Positions 47,542-56,576 of a DNA stretch of 64,000 nt are shown here, piece after piece. Position 1 is the first letter of the stretch; each line of letters begins with the position of its first letter. This stretch comes from Leucobacter sp. Ag1 (GTDB taxonomy: Bacteria; Actinomycetota; Actinomycetes; Actinomycetales; Microbacteriaceae), in assembly GCF_000980875.1 (NCBI RefSeq), contig NZ_LAYO01000110.1, positions 98,385 through 162,384 on the forward strand, given 5' to 3'. A program made the translations under genes and the position numbers. Below the pieces are notes generated by a model, which searched no databases, had not been told where the DNA came from, and saw only the letters and a list, made by a program, of their open reading frames with translations.

Positions 47542-47958
47542 CTACGCGTCGGCTGCCGCGCGCGGCGGGTTGTGCACGAACTCGATCCGGATGCCGTTGT
47601 CGTCCTCGACGAACGAGGCGTAGTAGCGGTCGGAGAAGCGCGAGAAGATCTTCGGGTCCCGCACGGGGCTCCAGCCGGCGTCGAGCGCGATCCGGTGCAG
47701 CCGCTCGACCTCCGCCCGCGAATCGACCGCGAACGCGAGGTGCTGCCACCCTACCCGCCCGTACCGATGGGGCTCCCCGCCCGCCTCGGGTGCGCGGTAC
47801 AGGATCAGCTCGGTCTCGCCCTCGCGCGACCAGGCCATGCCGCCCTCCATCTCGCTGCCGTCGGACACGCAGCCCAGCGCGGTGAGCACCGGATCCCACT
47901 GCGCGAAGGCGCGGTCCAGGTCGGCGACGGTGAGCCCGAGGTGATCGAAAAGCGGCAT
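47542..47958 (-). CDS. VOC-family (glyoxalase-fold) protein
   Basis: The 138-residue protein has two beta-alpha-beta-beta-beta modules, DHLGLTVADLDRAFAQWDPVL and HLAFAVDSRAEVERLH, with metal-type residues H6, H74 and E126 (GIRIEFVHNP). Possible roles include isomerase, lyase or resistance to a small molecule; the substrate is unknown. The ATG at 47958 is the family start. It is divergent from the GntR operon, with 98 bp between. Confidence 0.85.
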   Translation of the reverse strand: MPLFDHLGLTVADLDRAFAQWDPVLTALGCVSDGSEMEGGMAWSREGETELILYRAPEAGGEPHRYGRVGWQHLAFAVDSRAEVERLHRIALDAGWSPVRDPKIFSRFSDRYYASFVEDDNGIRIEFVHNPPRAAADA

Positions 47959-47984
47959 GGGAGCAGTCTGGCAGGCATTCGCTC

Positions 47985-48029
47985 TTGCGCGCCGGACATC
48001 TCCCCCATATGCTTCACTTGTCCGGACAA
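47985..48029 (+). promoter_or_regulatory. Promoter and GntR-type operator of the nucleoside operon
   Basis: TTGCGC (47985–47990) and TATGCT (48008–48013) are spaced 17 bp. The perfect 12-bp palindrome TTGTCCGGACAA (48018–48029) covers the expected transcription start. A related GCCGGAC half-like element lies at 47991–47997. A repressor bound here would block the promoter that reads into gntR and the whole operon. Confidence 0.7.
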
Positions 48030-48056
48030 CCGGATAACCTGCGAACAGGAGCGATG

Positions 48057-48902
48057 ATGCGATTCGAACTCGACGCCACTCGGGGCGCGATCCCCCTGTA
48101 CATGCAGTTGGCGAACGCACTCGAGGCGCACATCGTCGACAACCGGCTCGAAGCAGGCACGCAGTTGCCGAGCGAACCGACCTTGGCCGCCGAGAACAAC
48201 CTCTCGCGGGCGACGATCCTCAAGGCATTCGAGCTCCTCGTCGATCGGGGCCTCGTGTCGCGTCGGCGCGGCAAGGGAACCTTCGTCCGGTCGCGGCCGA
48301 TGGAGCGCTCCCTCCCCGAGCTCACGAGCTTCAGCCAGCACATCGACAGCCTCGGCCTCGCACCGGGGAACGTGCTCCTCGACTACGCCGAGTACGCCCC
48401 GCTCGCGACGGGTCGCCCGGATTCGCCGTTTCCCGACACTATCGGCATCGTCGCCCTCGAGCGGTTGCGCACCGTGGGCGGCGAGGCGGTCGGTCTCCAG
48501 AAACTCATCGTCCCTGACTTCATCGCCGCGCGCGTCGGTCTCGACGAACCGACGGCCGGACGGCCGGATTTCTCCTTCTACGATGCCCTGCGGAACGCAG
48601 GCATCGTACTCGCGGGCGGAGAGGAGACCCTGCGGGCGATCAACGCCGACAAGGCCGAGGCCTCCAATCTCGAGGTCCCGACCGGTACCGCGCTCATCGA
48701 GGTCGACCGCCTGTCCCGCGACACCTCGGGTCAGCTGATCGAGAACGTCCGCGCCCGCTATCTCGGCACCCACTACCTCTACCGCGTCACTCTCAACAAC
48801 CAATCCAACGGAGGATCTCATGAATCGAACTCGGGCTCTGCTGCTCGTACCGGCGGTGGCTTCGCTCCTCGCGATCACGGCCTGCTCGTCGAGCGCGGCT
48901 GA
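48057..48902 (+). CDS. GntR/HutC-family regulator of the nucleoside operon
   Basis: This regulator (281 residues) has an N-terminal winged helix (PLYMQLANALEAHIVDNRLE, LPSEPTLAAENNLSRATILK and RGKGTFV) and a C-terminal UTRA effector domain ending near RARYLGTHYLYRVTL. The ATG at 48057 has AGGAG at normal spacing. About 27 extra residues after the UTRA domain are out-of-frame translation of the next gene's signal peptide: the two genes overlap by 83 bp. It is first in the operon and probably represses it at the TTGTCCGGACAA site. Confidence 0.92.
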   Translation: MRFELDATRGAIPLYMQLANALEAHIVDNRLEAGTQLPSEPTLAAENNLSRATILKAFELLVDRGLVSRRRGKGTFVRSRPMERSLPELTSFSQHIDSLGLAPGNVLLDYAEYAPLATGRPDSPFPDTIGIVALERLRTVGGEAVGLQKLIVPDFIAARVGLDEPTAGRPDFSFYDALRNAGIVLAGGEETLRAINADKAEASNLEVPTGTALIEVDRLSRDTSGQLIENVRARYLGTHYLYRVTLNNQSNGGSHESNSGSAARTGGGFAPRDHGLLVERG

Positions 48903-49893
48903 CACGGGCAAGTCCGAGAGCACGACAGGCGGGGGCAAAGTCGCCCTCGTCGTCGCGCAGGGCGGCCTTGGCGACCAGTCCTACAACGACCTCGCCAACA
49001 CCGGATTCAAGCGGGTACTCAAGCAGACCGGCCTGCAGGGCAACACCATCGAGTCCGACGACGTCGTCGGGCAGGGCGAGCAGTTGCTCCGCCGCGCCGG
49101 CCAGTCCGGCATCAACCTCGTCGTCGATCTGGAGTACTCGCACAACGAGATCATCGGCAAGGTCGCCAAGGACTTCCCCCAGAGCGACTGGGTGATCTTC
49201 AATGCCGAGGCCAAGGGCGACAACGTCGCATCTGTTCTGTTCCAGGAGCAGGAGGGGTCCTACCTGGCCGGCGCGCTCGCGGCCATGCAGACCACCAATA
49301 CGGCCGACCCGAACATCAACAAGGAGAAGGTCATCGGCGTCATCGGCGGCACCTCGGGCGTCGGGATCGACAAGTTCATCGTCGGATACATCCAGGGCGC
49401 GCGCGATGTCGATCCGAGCGTCAAGGTGCTGACCGCCTACTCGAACGACTTCGCGGACCCCGCGAAGGGCCAGCAGCTCGCGCAGACCATGTTCGAGCAG
49501 GGTGCCGACATCGTCTACTCAGTCGCCGGCGGTACCGGGGCCGGTGTGATCCAAGCCGCGCAGGAGGCGAAGCACTACGCCATCGGCGTCGACGACGACC
49601 AGGATGGCGTCGCGCCGGGATTCGTGCTGACGAGCGTGCTCAAGCGCACCGACCTCGCAGTCGAGAGCGTCGTCGGCGATTACGCCAAGGGCGACTTCCC
49701 CGGAGGCAAGACCATCACGTTCGGCCTCAAAGAGAACGCGGTCGGCCTCACCGATTTCACGCACACGAAGAAGGAGATCCCGCAGGCGACGCTCGACAAG
49801 CTCGACGCGCTCAAGAAGGGCATCGTCGACGGCGAGATCAAAGTCTGGAACGTCGTGAGCCAGGGATACCCGGACTTCTACGCGGGCAAGTGA
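48820..49893 (+). CDS. BMP-family nucleoside-binding lipoprotein of an ABC importer
   Basis: The product (357 residues) has a lipobox AITAC (Cys 22) and a BMP/PnrA-type periplasmic-binding fold: KVALVVAQGGLGDQSYNDLA, GINLVVDLEYSHNE, EQEGSYLAGALAAM, GVIGGTSGVGIDKF and VYSVAGGTGAGVIQAA. Members bind purine or pyrimidine nucleosides. GGAGG precedes the ATG. It is followed directly by the ATPase and two permeases of the same importer. The start lies inside the gntR reading frame. Confidence 0.93.
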   Translation: MNRTRALLLVPAVASLLAITACSSSAADTGKSESTTGGGKVALVVAQGGLGDQSYNDLANTGFKRVLKQTGLQGNTIESDDVVGQGEQLLRRAGQSGINLVVDLEYSHNEIIGKVAKDFPQSDWVIFNAEAKGDNVASVLFQEQEGSYLAGALAAMQTTNTADPNINKEKVIGVIGGTSGVGIDKFIVGYIQGARDVDPSVKVLTAYSNDFADPAKGQQLAQTMFEQGADIVYSVAGGTGAGVIQAAQEAKHYAIGVDDDQDGVAPGFVLTSVLKRTDLAVESVVGDYAKGDFPGGKTITFGLKENAVGLTDFTHTKKEIPQATLDKLDALKKGIVDGEIKVWNVVSQGYPDFYAGK

Positions 49894-49921
49894 CCGGAGC
49901 CGGCAGGAGAGCACTGGAACC

Positions 49922-51469
49922 ATGGAGAACCCCACTCCCGCGGCGGGCGACGAGGCCCGACCGCCCAGGATCGAGGCACGACGGATCGCACGATCATTCG
50001 GGCCGGTCCGGGCCAATCGCGATGTCTCGCTCAGCGTCGACCGAGGCTCGGTCCTCGCGGTCATCGGCGAGAACGGAGCGGGCAAGAGCACACTCATGAA
50101 GATGCTCTACGGCCTGGACCGTCCGGATTCCGGCGAGATCCTCGTCGATGGCGAAGCCGTGTCCCTCGCGAGCCCCAGGGACGCGATCAAGCGCGGGATC
50201 GGGCTCGTGCAGCAGGAACTCGCGATCGTGCCGGAACTCACCCTGCTCGAGAACTTCGTCCTCGGGAACGAGCCGATTCTCGCCGGCCGGATCGACTGGC
50301 GCCGTGCGCGGAGCGAGGCGGAGCGGCTCGCGGCCTCGGTGGGAACCGAGATCGATTGGGCCTCGCCGGCCGCGCACACGCCGATCGCCGTGCAGCAGCA
50401 GGTCGAGATCCTTCGTCTGATCGGCCGCGGTACCGACCTGCTCATTCTCGACGAGCCGACCGCGGTGCTCGCTCCGGCGCAGGCGATCCAATTGCTCGAT
50501 CTGCTGCGTCGGCTTGCCGAAGGCGGCAAGACCGTCATCTTCATCAGCCACAAGCTCGCGGAGGTCCTGCGCGTCGCCGACGAGATCACCGTGCTCCGTT
50601 CCGGGGTCACAGAACCGGTGATCCGGCGGGAGGACGCCACCGTGGAGTCGCTGGCCCGCATGATCATGGGCGGTGATCCGGTTCCCGGCGACTCCGCTCG
50701 CGCCGGGAAGCCCGGCGACGTCGTGCTCCGGTGCGAGGGGCTGGCCGCCCGCGACGACTCCGGGGTCGAGCGGCTCTCAGGGATCGATCTCGAGGTGCGC
50801 TCCGGTGAGATCCTCGGAGTTGCGGCGGTCTCGGGCAACGGCCAGGACGAGCTCGCGGAGACGCTCATCGGGCTCCGCCGCCCGGATCGCGGCAGCGTGT
50901 CGCTCCGCGGATCGCGACTCGCCCGTTCCTCGGTACGCGCCAGGCGGCGGGCCGGCTTCGGCTACGTCAGCGGCGATCGCAAACAGGAGGGCCTCGCGCT
51001 CGAACTGTCCATCTCTGCGAACGCGGTCGCCGGACCGGGCCTCTCGCGCCTCTCGCGGTTCGGGTGGCTCGTACCTTCCCGGGTTCGCCGAGCCGTCGCG
51101 GATGTGCTCGACGCGGGTGCCGTGCGCTTCGGCTCGGAGCGTGATCCCATCGCTTCGCTCTCCGGCGGCAACCAGCAGCGCGTGGTGATCGCGAGGGAGC
51201 TGCGGGATCGGCCCGCGGTCCTCGTCGCGAGCCAGCCCACCCGCGGTGTCGATATCCGCGGCATCGGGTTCATCCACCGACAGCTGCGCCAGGCTCGCGA
51301 TGCGGGTAGCGCCGTGCTGCTGTTCAGCGAGGAGCTCGATGAGATCCAGGCGCTCGCCGACCGGGTCGTGGTACTGCACCAGGGCCGGATCGTCGGCGAA
51401 CTGGGCCGCGATGCCGACCGGGTCGCGCTCGGCAAGCTCATGCTCGGAACGACCGCGGAGGAACGATGA
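49922..51469 (+). CDS. Nucleoside ABC importer ATPase with two ABC domains
   Basis: The 515-residue tandem ATPase shows, in its first domain, GENGAGKST and LLILDEPTAVL with a degenerate signature (TPIAVQQQVEILRL). The second has a degenerate Walker A (SGNGQDELAETLIG) but a good signature LSGGNQQRVVIAREL and a Walker B ending ASQPTRGVD. This split of function is usual for the sugar/nucleoside (RbsA, YufO) class. It is coupled to the next permease by an ATGA overlap. Confidence 0.94.
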   Translation: MENPTPAAGDEARPPRIEARRIARSFGPVRANRDVSLSVDRGSVLAVIGENGAGKSTLMKMLYGLDRPDSGEILVDGEAVSLASPRDAIKRGIGLVQQELAIVPELTLLENFVLGNEPILAGRIDWRRARSEAERLAASVGTEIDWASPAAHTPIAVQQQVEILRLIGRGTDLLILDEPTAVLAPAQAIQLLDLLRRLAEGGKTVIFISHKLAEVLRVADEITVLRSGVTEPVIRREDATVESLARMIMGGDPVPGDSARAGKPGDVVLRCEGLAARDDSGVERLSGIDLEVRSGEILGVAAVSGNGQDELAETLIGLRRPDRGSVSLRGSRLARSSVRARRRAGFGYVSGDRKQEGLALELSISANAVAGPGLSRLSRFGWLVPSRVRRAVADVLDAGAVRFGSERDPIASLSGGNQQRVVIARELRDRPAVLVASQPTRGVDIRGIGFIHRQLRQARDAGSAVLLFSEELDEIQALADRVVVLHQGRIVGELGRDADRVALGKLMLGTTAEER

Positions 51470-52593
51470 CCGTTCAGCAGGCTCCCGACACGGGTGCCAA
51501 TACCAGCTACGTGCCCGTCCCGGTCCGGCGCCGCGGGATTCCCTGGGTGGCCATCGGCCGCGCAGCCTGGCGGATCGCCGTCCCGGTTCTCATCGCACTG
51601 GCGGTCGGTGCCATCGCCCTGCTGATCGGCGGACAGCGCCCCCTCGAGATATACGGGATGCTCGTGCAGGAGGCGTTCGGTGACGGCGCTCGACTCAACG
51701 CGACCCTGACGGCGGCCACTCCCCTGCTCTTCACCGGGCTCGCCGCGGCCGTAGCATTCCGCGCCGGCGTCTTCAACGTCGGCGTCGAGGGCAGTTTCGC
51801 CTTCGCCGGGCTGGCCGCAGCCGTGGTCGGTACGCGGGTCGGCGGCCTGCCCCCGTCCGTCGCGATCCTGGCATGCTTCGTAGCCGGTGTGCTCGCCGGC
51901 ATGCTCGTCGCCGTCGTCCCCGCGGTGCTCCGCACCTGGCTCAAAGTGGACGAGGTCGTCTCGACCCTCATGTTCAACTTCATCGTCACCGGTGTGACGT
52001 CCTGGCTCGTCCAATCGTTCTTCCTCGCCCCCGGGCAGGCGAACTCCGCGACGGCGTACATCGCAGCATCGGCCGAACTTCCGGCGCTCGCTCCTCCCGG
52101 TCAGCTCAGCGTCGGTTTCCTGGTCGCGCTCCTGCTCATCGCCTTCTACGCCGCCTGGGTGCGCCGCAGCCAGCTCGGCTTCGAGTTCGACGCCGTCGGC
52201 AGGACGCCCCGCTTCTCGCTCGCGCAGGGCCTTCGCGTGCGCACCGTCCTCATGACGGCGATGCTCGCGTCCGGCGCGATCGGCGGCCTCGGCGGCGCGG
52301 TGCACGCGCTCGGCGTGGTGCACCGCTACTCGGTCGGATTCTCGGCGAGCTTCGGCTTCACCGGAATCGCCATCGCGCTGCTCGCCCGGTTCAATCCGAT
52401 CGGCATCGTCGTCGGCTCCGTGGCCTTCGGCGCGCTCGCGGCGGCGGGTGCGACCGTCCAACTGTTCGTGAACATCCCCATCCAGCTCATCGACATCCTG
52501 CAGGGCACGGTCATGATGCTCGCGGTCGCGCAGTTCGCCGTCCCGCGTCTGCGCCGCAGGGCCGCTACCCGGAAGGCCGAGGCTCGCACATGA
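51466..52593 (+). CDS. Nucleoside ABC importer permease 1 (YufP-like)
   Basis: This 375-residue membrane protein has a soluble N-terminal stretch and about nine hydrophobic helices. Family features are RAGVFNVGVEGSFAFAGLAAA in the first part and RVRTVLMTAMLASGAIGGLGGAVHALG in the cytoplasmic-loop region. It pairs with the next gene as the heterodimeric channel of the BMP-type importer. Both ends overlap neighbours by ATGA. Confidence 0.93.
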   Translation: MTVQQAPDTGANTSYVPVPVRRRGIPWVAIGRAAWRIAVPVLIALAVGAIALLIGGQRPLEIYGMLVQEAFGDGARLNATLTAATPLLFTGLAAAVAFRAGVFNVGVEGSFAFAGLAAAVVGTRVGGLPPSVAILACFVAGVLAGMLVAVVPAVLRTWLKVDEVVSTLMFNFIVTGVTSWLVQSFFLAPGQANSATAYIAASAELPALAPPGQLSVGFLVALLLIAFYAAWVRRSQLGFEFDAVGRTPRFSLAQGLRVRTVLMTAMLASGAIGGLGGAVHALGVVHRYSVGFSASFGFTGIAIALLARFNPIGIVVGSVAFGALAAAGATVQLFVNIPIQLIDILQGTVMMLAVAQFAVPRLRRRAATRKAEART

Positions 52594-53492
52594 TCGACAG
52601 CATCATCAGTTCCACTCTGCTCCTCGCCGTTCCCCTCGTGCTCGCAGCCCTCGGCGGTGCGATCCACCGTCGCGCGGGCGTGGTGAACATCGGCCTCGAG
52701 GGGCAGATGCTCGCCGGTGCCTTCATCGGCGTGCTGGCGAGCGCGGCGTCCGGGAGCTGGCTGCTCGGTGTGCTCGCCGGTGCCGGCGCCGGCGCACTGA
52801 CCGGACTCATCATGAGTCTCGTGATCACACGGCTCGCGGCGAACGAGATCATCGTCGGCCTCGGGTTCAACATCGTGGTGCTCGGCATCGTCGGTTTCGC
52901 ACTGCGCGCGGTGTTCGGAGTGTCCGGCACGCTGCGTTTCCCTGACCAGCCCAGGATCCCGAGGATCGTCATCCCGGGCCTCAGCGAGGTTCCCGTCCTC
53001 GGCGCGATCCTGAGCGGCAAGGACGTGCTGTTCTGGCTCTCGGTGGCGCTCATCCCGCTGCTGGCATGGGCTTTCGCGAACACGCGTTGGGGCATCCGCA
53101 CCCGAGCGACCGGCGTCGGCGCCCCGGCAGCGGAGTCCCTCGGAGTCCGAACGCTCGGCCTCCGCGATGCTGCCGGCACGCTCGCGGGCCTGCTCGCCGG
53201 TCTCGGCGGTGTCGCGCTCGCTCTCGGAGTCAGCGGCCTGTTCAACGAGAACATGATCGCGGGACGCGGCTTCGTCGCGCTCGCAGCCTTCTACTTCGGC
53301 CGGGCCCGCCCGCTGCCCACTGCGCTCGCCTGCCTGCTGTTCTCGTTCTTCGATGCGCTGCAGGTACGCCTGCAGACCGGTGGCGGCCTCTCGGCCGATC
53401 TCATCCAGACGCTCCCCTACATCGCCGTCGTCGCGGTGCTCGCCTGGACCGGATACACCGGTCTCCGCCGCAGCACCCGCGTCGCCGCCTAG
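52590..53492 (+). CDS. Nucleoside ABC importer permease 2 (YufQ-like)
   Basis: The permease has 300 residues and eight or so hydrophobic helices. It shows the paired-permease signature HRRAGVVNIGLEGQMLAGAF and LGLRDAAGTLAGLLAGLGGVALALG, ending with an IQTLPYIAVVAVLAWTG helix. With the preceding gene it forms the membrane part of the importer. An ATGA overlap fixes the start. Confidence 0.93.
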   Translation: MIDSIISSTLLLAVPLVLAALGGAIHRRAGVVNIGLEGQMLAGAFIGVLASAASGSWLLGVLAGAGAGALTGLIMSLVITRLAANEIIVGLGFNIVVLGIVGFALRAVFGVSGTLRFPDQPRIPRIVIPGLSEVPVLGAILSGKDVLFWLSVALIPLLAWAFANTRWGIRTRATGVGAPAAESLGVRTLGLRDAAGTLAGLLAGLGGVALALGVSGLFNENMIAGRGFVALAAFYFGRARPLPTALACLLFSFFDALQVRLQTGGGLSADLIQTLPYIAVVAVLAWTGYTGLRRSTRVAA

Positions 53493-53506
53493 CCAGGAAA
53501 GACCGC

Positions 53507-54073
53507 ATGACTGTTTCCCAGCCCCGCACGGCCCTCTTGCTCGTCGATGTGATCAATTCCTTCTACGAGCCGGGCCAGCCCAACTACTACCCCGGAGTGG
53601 AGCGCACCCTCCCGGCGCTCGCTCGGCTCCGCGACACCGCCCGCGAACGCGACGCACTGCTCGTGCACGCCGTCGAACGCCACTACCGGGGGCTCGAGGA
53701 CTTCGAATTCGCAAAACTGCCGAGGCACCACCAGCGCGGGGATCACGACGCCGCGTTCTTCCCGGGATTCGAGCCGGTCGACCGCGCACGGGAGATCGTC
53801 GTGCCGAAGCGCCGCTACTCCGGTTTCTACGCGACCGACCTCGACCTCGTCCTGCGCGAGCAGGGCATCACCCGGGTCGTCGTCGCCGGGGTCAAGACGA
53901 ACGTCTGCATCCGCGCGACCGTGCAGGACGCCTTCGCCGGAGGCTTCGACGTCGTCGTGCCCCGCGAGGCGACGAACTCGAATCGCCCGCACCTCGCCGA
54001 AGCGAGCCTCGAGGACATCGAGCGCTACTTCGGCACCGTGGTGCCCACCGCCGACGCCGAGGCGATGCTGTGA
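53507..54073 (+). CDS. Isochorismatase-family cysteine hydrolase
   Basis: This amidohydrolase-type protein has 188 residues with the full triad: D14 (LLLVDVINSF), K101 (VPKRRYSGF) and C134 (GVKTNVCIRATV) after a cis-peptide-like turn. Relatives act on nicotinamide, carbamoyl compounds or ureidoacrylate; RutB of pyrimidine breakdown is one. In this operon a ring-opened base or an amide from one is a reasonable substrate (inference). AGGAAAG precedes the ATG. Its stop overlaps the kinase start (GTGA). Confidence 0.9.
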   Translation: MTVSQPRTALLLVDVINSFYEPGQPNYYPGVERTLPALARLRDTARERDALLVHAVERHYRGLEDFEFAKLPRHHQRGDHDAAFFPGFEPVDRAREIVVPKRRYSGFYATDLDLVLREQGITRVVVAGVKTNVCIRATVQDAFAGGFDVVVPREATNSNRPHLAEASLEDIERYFGTVVPTADAEAML

Positions 54074-55002
54074 GCGCGGCCCGCCCGCTCCTCGTGGTCA
54101 GCGGCTACGCGAGCATCGACTACGCCCTGCAACTGGCCCCGTTCGAGGGCTTCGATGCCACCACCATCGTGCGCGCTCGGGCAGAGGAATGGCCCCGCTA
54201 CGGCGGAGTGGCGCACGTCACCCGCGCCGCGAGTCTCGCGGACGCCGGAGTCGACGTCGCTGCGCTGTCCTGGGTGGGCTCGGACGCCGAAGGACACCGC
54301 TGGATCGACGCCGTCGCATCATCCGGCGCCGACACGGTCGGCGTCGCCGTCTCCGCCGGACGCAGCCCGAGTTCGCACCTGCTGTACCCGGAGGGGGCTG
54401 GCACCATCTGCCTGTTCGATCCGGGCGATGCCGGCACCGACCGTCTCACCGACGCGCAGCGGACCCTGCTCGGCGCCGCCGACGTCGCGGTCGTGACCAT
54501 CGGGCCCGAGTGCGCGACGCGCGAACTGCTCGCCGCCGTCCGCCCCGATTGCCGTCTCTTCTGGATCCTCAAGCAGGACCCGTCCTCGCTCACCGATGCG
54601 TTGCTCTCCGAGTTGAGCGCTCGAGCCTGGGCGATCACGCTCAGCGACGGCGAACGCGGTGCGCTCGACCGGATCCTGCCCCTCGCAGCCCCGGGAACCC
54701 TCGTCGTGGTCACGCGCGGCTCCCGGGGCTCCGAGCTGCTCCGGATCTCCGCCGACCGATCCCTCGAGTCGCTCGGCGAGGTCCCGTCCTCACCGGTGAG
54801 CGGCGTCGACACCACCGGAGCCGGCGACACCTTCTCCGGGACGCTCGCGGCGCTGCTCGCAGGAGAGACCGGCACCGCCCCGTCACCCCAACGGGTGCTC
54901 GCCGATCTCGAGCGGGCGAGCCTCGCCACTGCCCGCATGCTCGCCGAACGTCGCAGCGCCCCAGAACCACGCAACACCCCCGAGAAGAAGAGGACCCGAT
55001 GA
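54070..55002 (+). CDS. PfkB-family carbohydrate/nucleoside kinase
   Basis: The product (310 residues) has the ribokinase-fold features YGGVAHVTRAASLADAG near the N-terminus, where ribokinases have G-G-x-x-x-N. The C-terminal anion-hole and base signature is VDTTGAGDTFSGTLAALL, catalytic Asp in GAGD. The start is GTG, overlapping the hydrolase stop. Candidates are ribose, a nucleoside, or, given the phosphorylase next door, a pentose 1-phosphate. Sequence does not decide. Confidence 0.9.
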   Translation: MSAARPLLVVSGYASIDYALQLAPFEGFDATTIVRARAEEWPRYGGVAHVTRAASLADAGVDVAALSWVGSDAEGHRWIDAVASSGADTVGVAVSAGRSPSSHLLYPEGAGTICLFDPGDAGTDRLTDAQRTLLGAADVAVVTIGPECATRELLAAVRPDCRLFWILKQDPSSLTDALLSELSARAWAITLSDGERGALDRILPLAAPGTLVVVTRGSRGSELLRISADRSLESLGEVPSSPVSGVDTTGAGDTFSGTLAALLAGETGTAPSPQRVLADLERASLATARMLAERRSAPEPRNTPEKKRTR

Positions 55003-55736
55003 GCCCGACCGAAGAAGCCTGGTACCTGCACTGCACCCCCGAGCAGGTCGGTGCTGACGCGATCATCGTCGGTGACCGCGGTCGCGTACTGCTCGCCACC
55101 GAGCTCCTCGACGACGCGGAACTCCTGAACGAGGATCGCGGCCTGACCACCGCGACCGGCAGCTACCGCGGGCGTCGCATCACCGTGAGCGCCTTCGGCA
55201 TGGGCGCGCCGATCGCCGCGGTCGTGGTGGAGGAGCTCGCTCAGATCGGTGTGCGCCGCGTGCTGCGGCTCGGCACGGTGATGACCGCCGGCCCCACCGA
55301 ACTCGGCGAGCTCGTCGTGGCCCACGGCGCGATCCGCGGAGAGGGCACCTCGCCCGCATACCTCCCAATCGAGTATCCGGCGGTCCCGGACCTCGAACTG
55401 ACGGTCAAGGCGGAAGCCGCAGCACGCGCCACCGGACGACCGGTGCGCAGCGGCATCTACGCGACCGCGGACGGGTTCTACACCGACCTCATGCGTCGCG
55501 GCGACCCCGATGGCCAGGCCGAGCTCTCCGCCGCGCGCGCTGCGCAGCACGTGGTCGGCACCGACATGGAGACCAGCGCCGTGCTCATCGTGGCACGCGC
55601 GCGCGGCATCGCAGCAGCATCGCTCTGCCTCGCGAGCGTCGACGGCAGGGACTTCTCCAAGCTCGACACCGAACCGCGCCGCGCGGCCGAGCTCGATCTG
55701 CTCCGCGCAGGTCTCGAAGCGCTCGCCGCCGTCTGA
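54999..55736 (+). CDS. Nucleoside phosphorylase (uridine/purine phosphorylase superfamily)
   Basis: The 245-residue protein of the PNP/UDP hexamer family would split nucleosides into base and pentose 1-phosphate. It has IIVGDRGRVLLATELLD, SAFGMGAPIAAVVVEEL, the phosphate and ribose part VLRLGTVMTAG, GAIRGEGTSPAYLP and the ribose-2'-OH contact VGTDMETSAVLIVA. The pattern is closest to uridine phosphorylases, but some substrate residues (for example GTVMTAGPTELG instead of GTSGGLQ) differ from the norm. ATGA overlap with the kinase. Confidence 0.88.
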   Translation: MSPTEEAWYLHCTPEQVGADAIIVGDRGRVLLATELLDDAELLNEDRGLTTATGSYRGRRITVSAFGMGAPIAAVVVEELAQIGVRRVLRLGTVMTAGPTELGELVVAHGAIRGEGTSPAYLPIEYPAVPDLELTVKAEAAARATGRPVRSGIYATADGFYTDLMRRGDPDGQAELSAARAAQHVVGTDMETSAVLIVARARGIAAASLCLASVDGRDFSKLDTEPRRAAELDLLRAGLEALAAV

Positions 55737-55787
55737 CACCCCAACGATTTCGCAGAAGAGACAGCAGAGAAGGAAAGAAGCAGAGAC

Positions 55788-56576
55788 ATGAGCATCGCAA
55801 CGGGATACTTCGATGACGTGATCGCCAAGCTGGCGCGGGTCCGTGACACCCAGGAGGACGCCATCCGACGCGCGGCCGAGATCTGCGCCGACACGATCGC
55901 CGCGGACGGCCTGGTCTTCACCTTCGGTACCGGCCACGGCGGCTTCGCCGCGCTCGAGATGTTCCCGCGCACGGGCGGCGTCACGGGCTTCCGCCCGATC
56001 GTCGAAAGCTCCATCGCGCTCATGCATCACGTGCTGGGCGACCAGGGCACCGCCCAGTACCGGTTCCTGCACACTCGGGAAGGCTACGGCAACGCGATCC
56101 TCAGGTCGCATCAGATCAAGGAGGGCGACGCCCTGATCCTGTTCTCGCACTCCGGGATCAACGCCGTCATCCTCGACATGGCCGTCGAATTCCGGGAGCG
56201 CGGACTCAAGGTGATCGCCGTCACCTCGGTGCCCCATTCCTCCCAGGTCGAGAGCCGGCATTCCTCGGGTCAGCGGCTCTACGAGATCGCGGACGTCGTG
56301 ATCGACACCGGCATTCCGCTGGAGGACGCCTCGCAGTTCATCGACGGCCTGGAGTTCCCCGTGGGTCCGACATCGACCTCGATCGCGGTCGCCGTCGGCC
56401 ACGCGATCAACGCCTCGACCTCCGCCGCGCTCGTCGCACGCGGGTACGAGCCGATGATCATGGTCAATACGAACTCGAACCGCACGACACTCGCGCACCA
56501 GCAGAACGACCGCAACTACGCGGAACTCTGGCGACGGCTCCGGTCCCGCGAGTTCTCGGCGCCGGAGGTCCGCTGA
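55788..56576 (+). CDS. SIS-domain phosphosugar-binding protein
   Basis: This 262-residue SIS fold protein has FTFGTGHGGFAALEMFPRTGG at the phosphosugar loop, LILFSHSGINAVILDMAVEFRERGLKV-type second strand-helix and the VGPTSTSIAVAVGHAINA C-terminal helix. It resembles UPF0309-type putative sugar isomerases. Next to a phosphorylase and a kinase, a pentose phosphate isomerase role is likely but unproven. It starts after a 51-nt gap with AAGGAAAG upstream, and its stop overlaps the dehydrogenase start (TGATG). Confidence 0.87.
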   Translation: MSIATGYFDDVIAKLARVRDTQEDAIRRAAEICADTIAADGLVFTFGTGHGGFAALEMFPRTGGVTGFRPIVESSIALMHHVLGDQGTAQYRFLHTREGYGNAILRSHQIKEGDALILFSHSGINAVILDMAVEFRERGLKVIAVTSVPHSSQVESRHSSGQRLYEIADVVIDTGIPLEDASQFIDGLEFPVGPTSTSIAVAVGHAINASTSAALVARGYEPMIMVNTNSNRTTLAHQQNDRNYAELWRRLRSREFSAPEVR

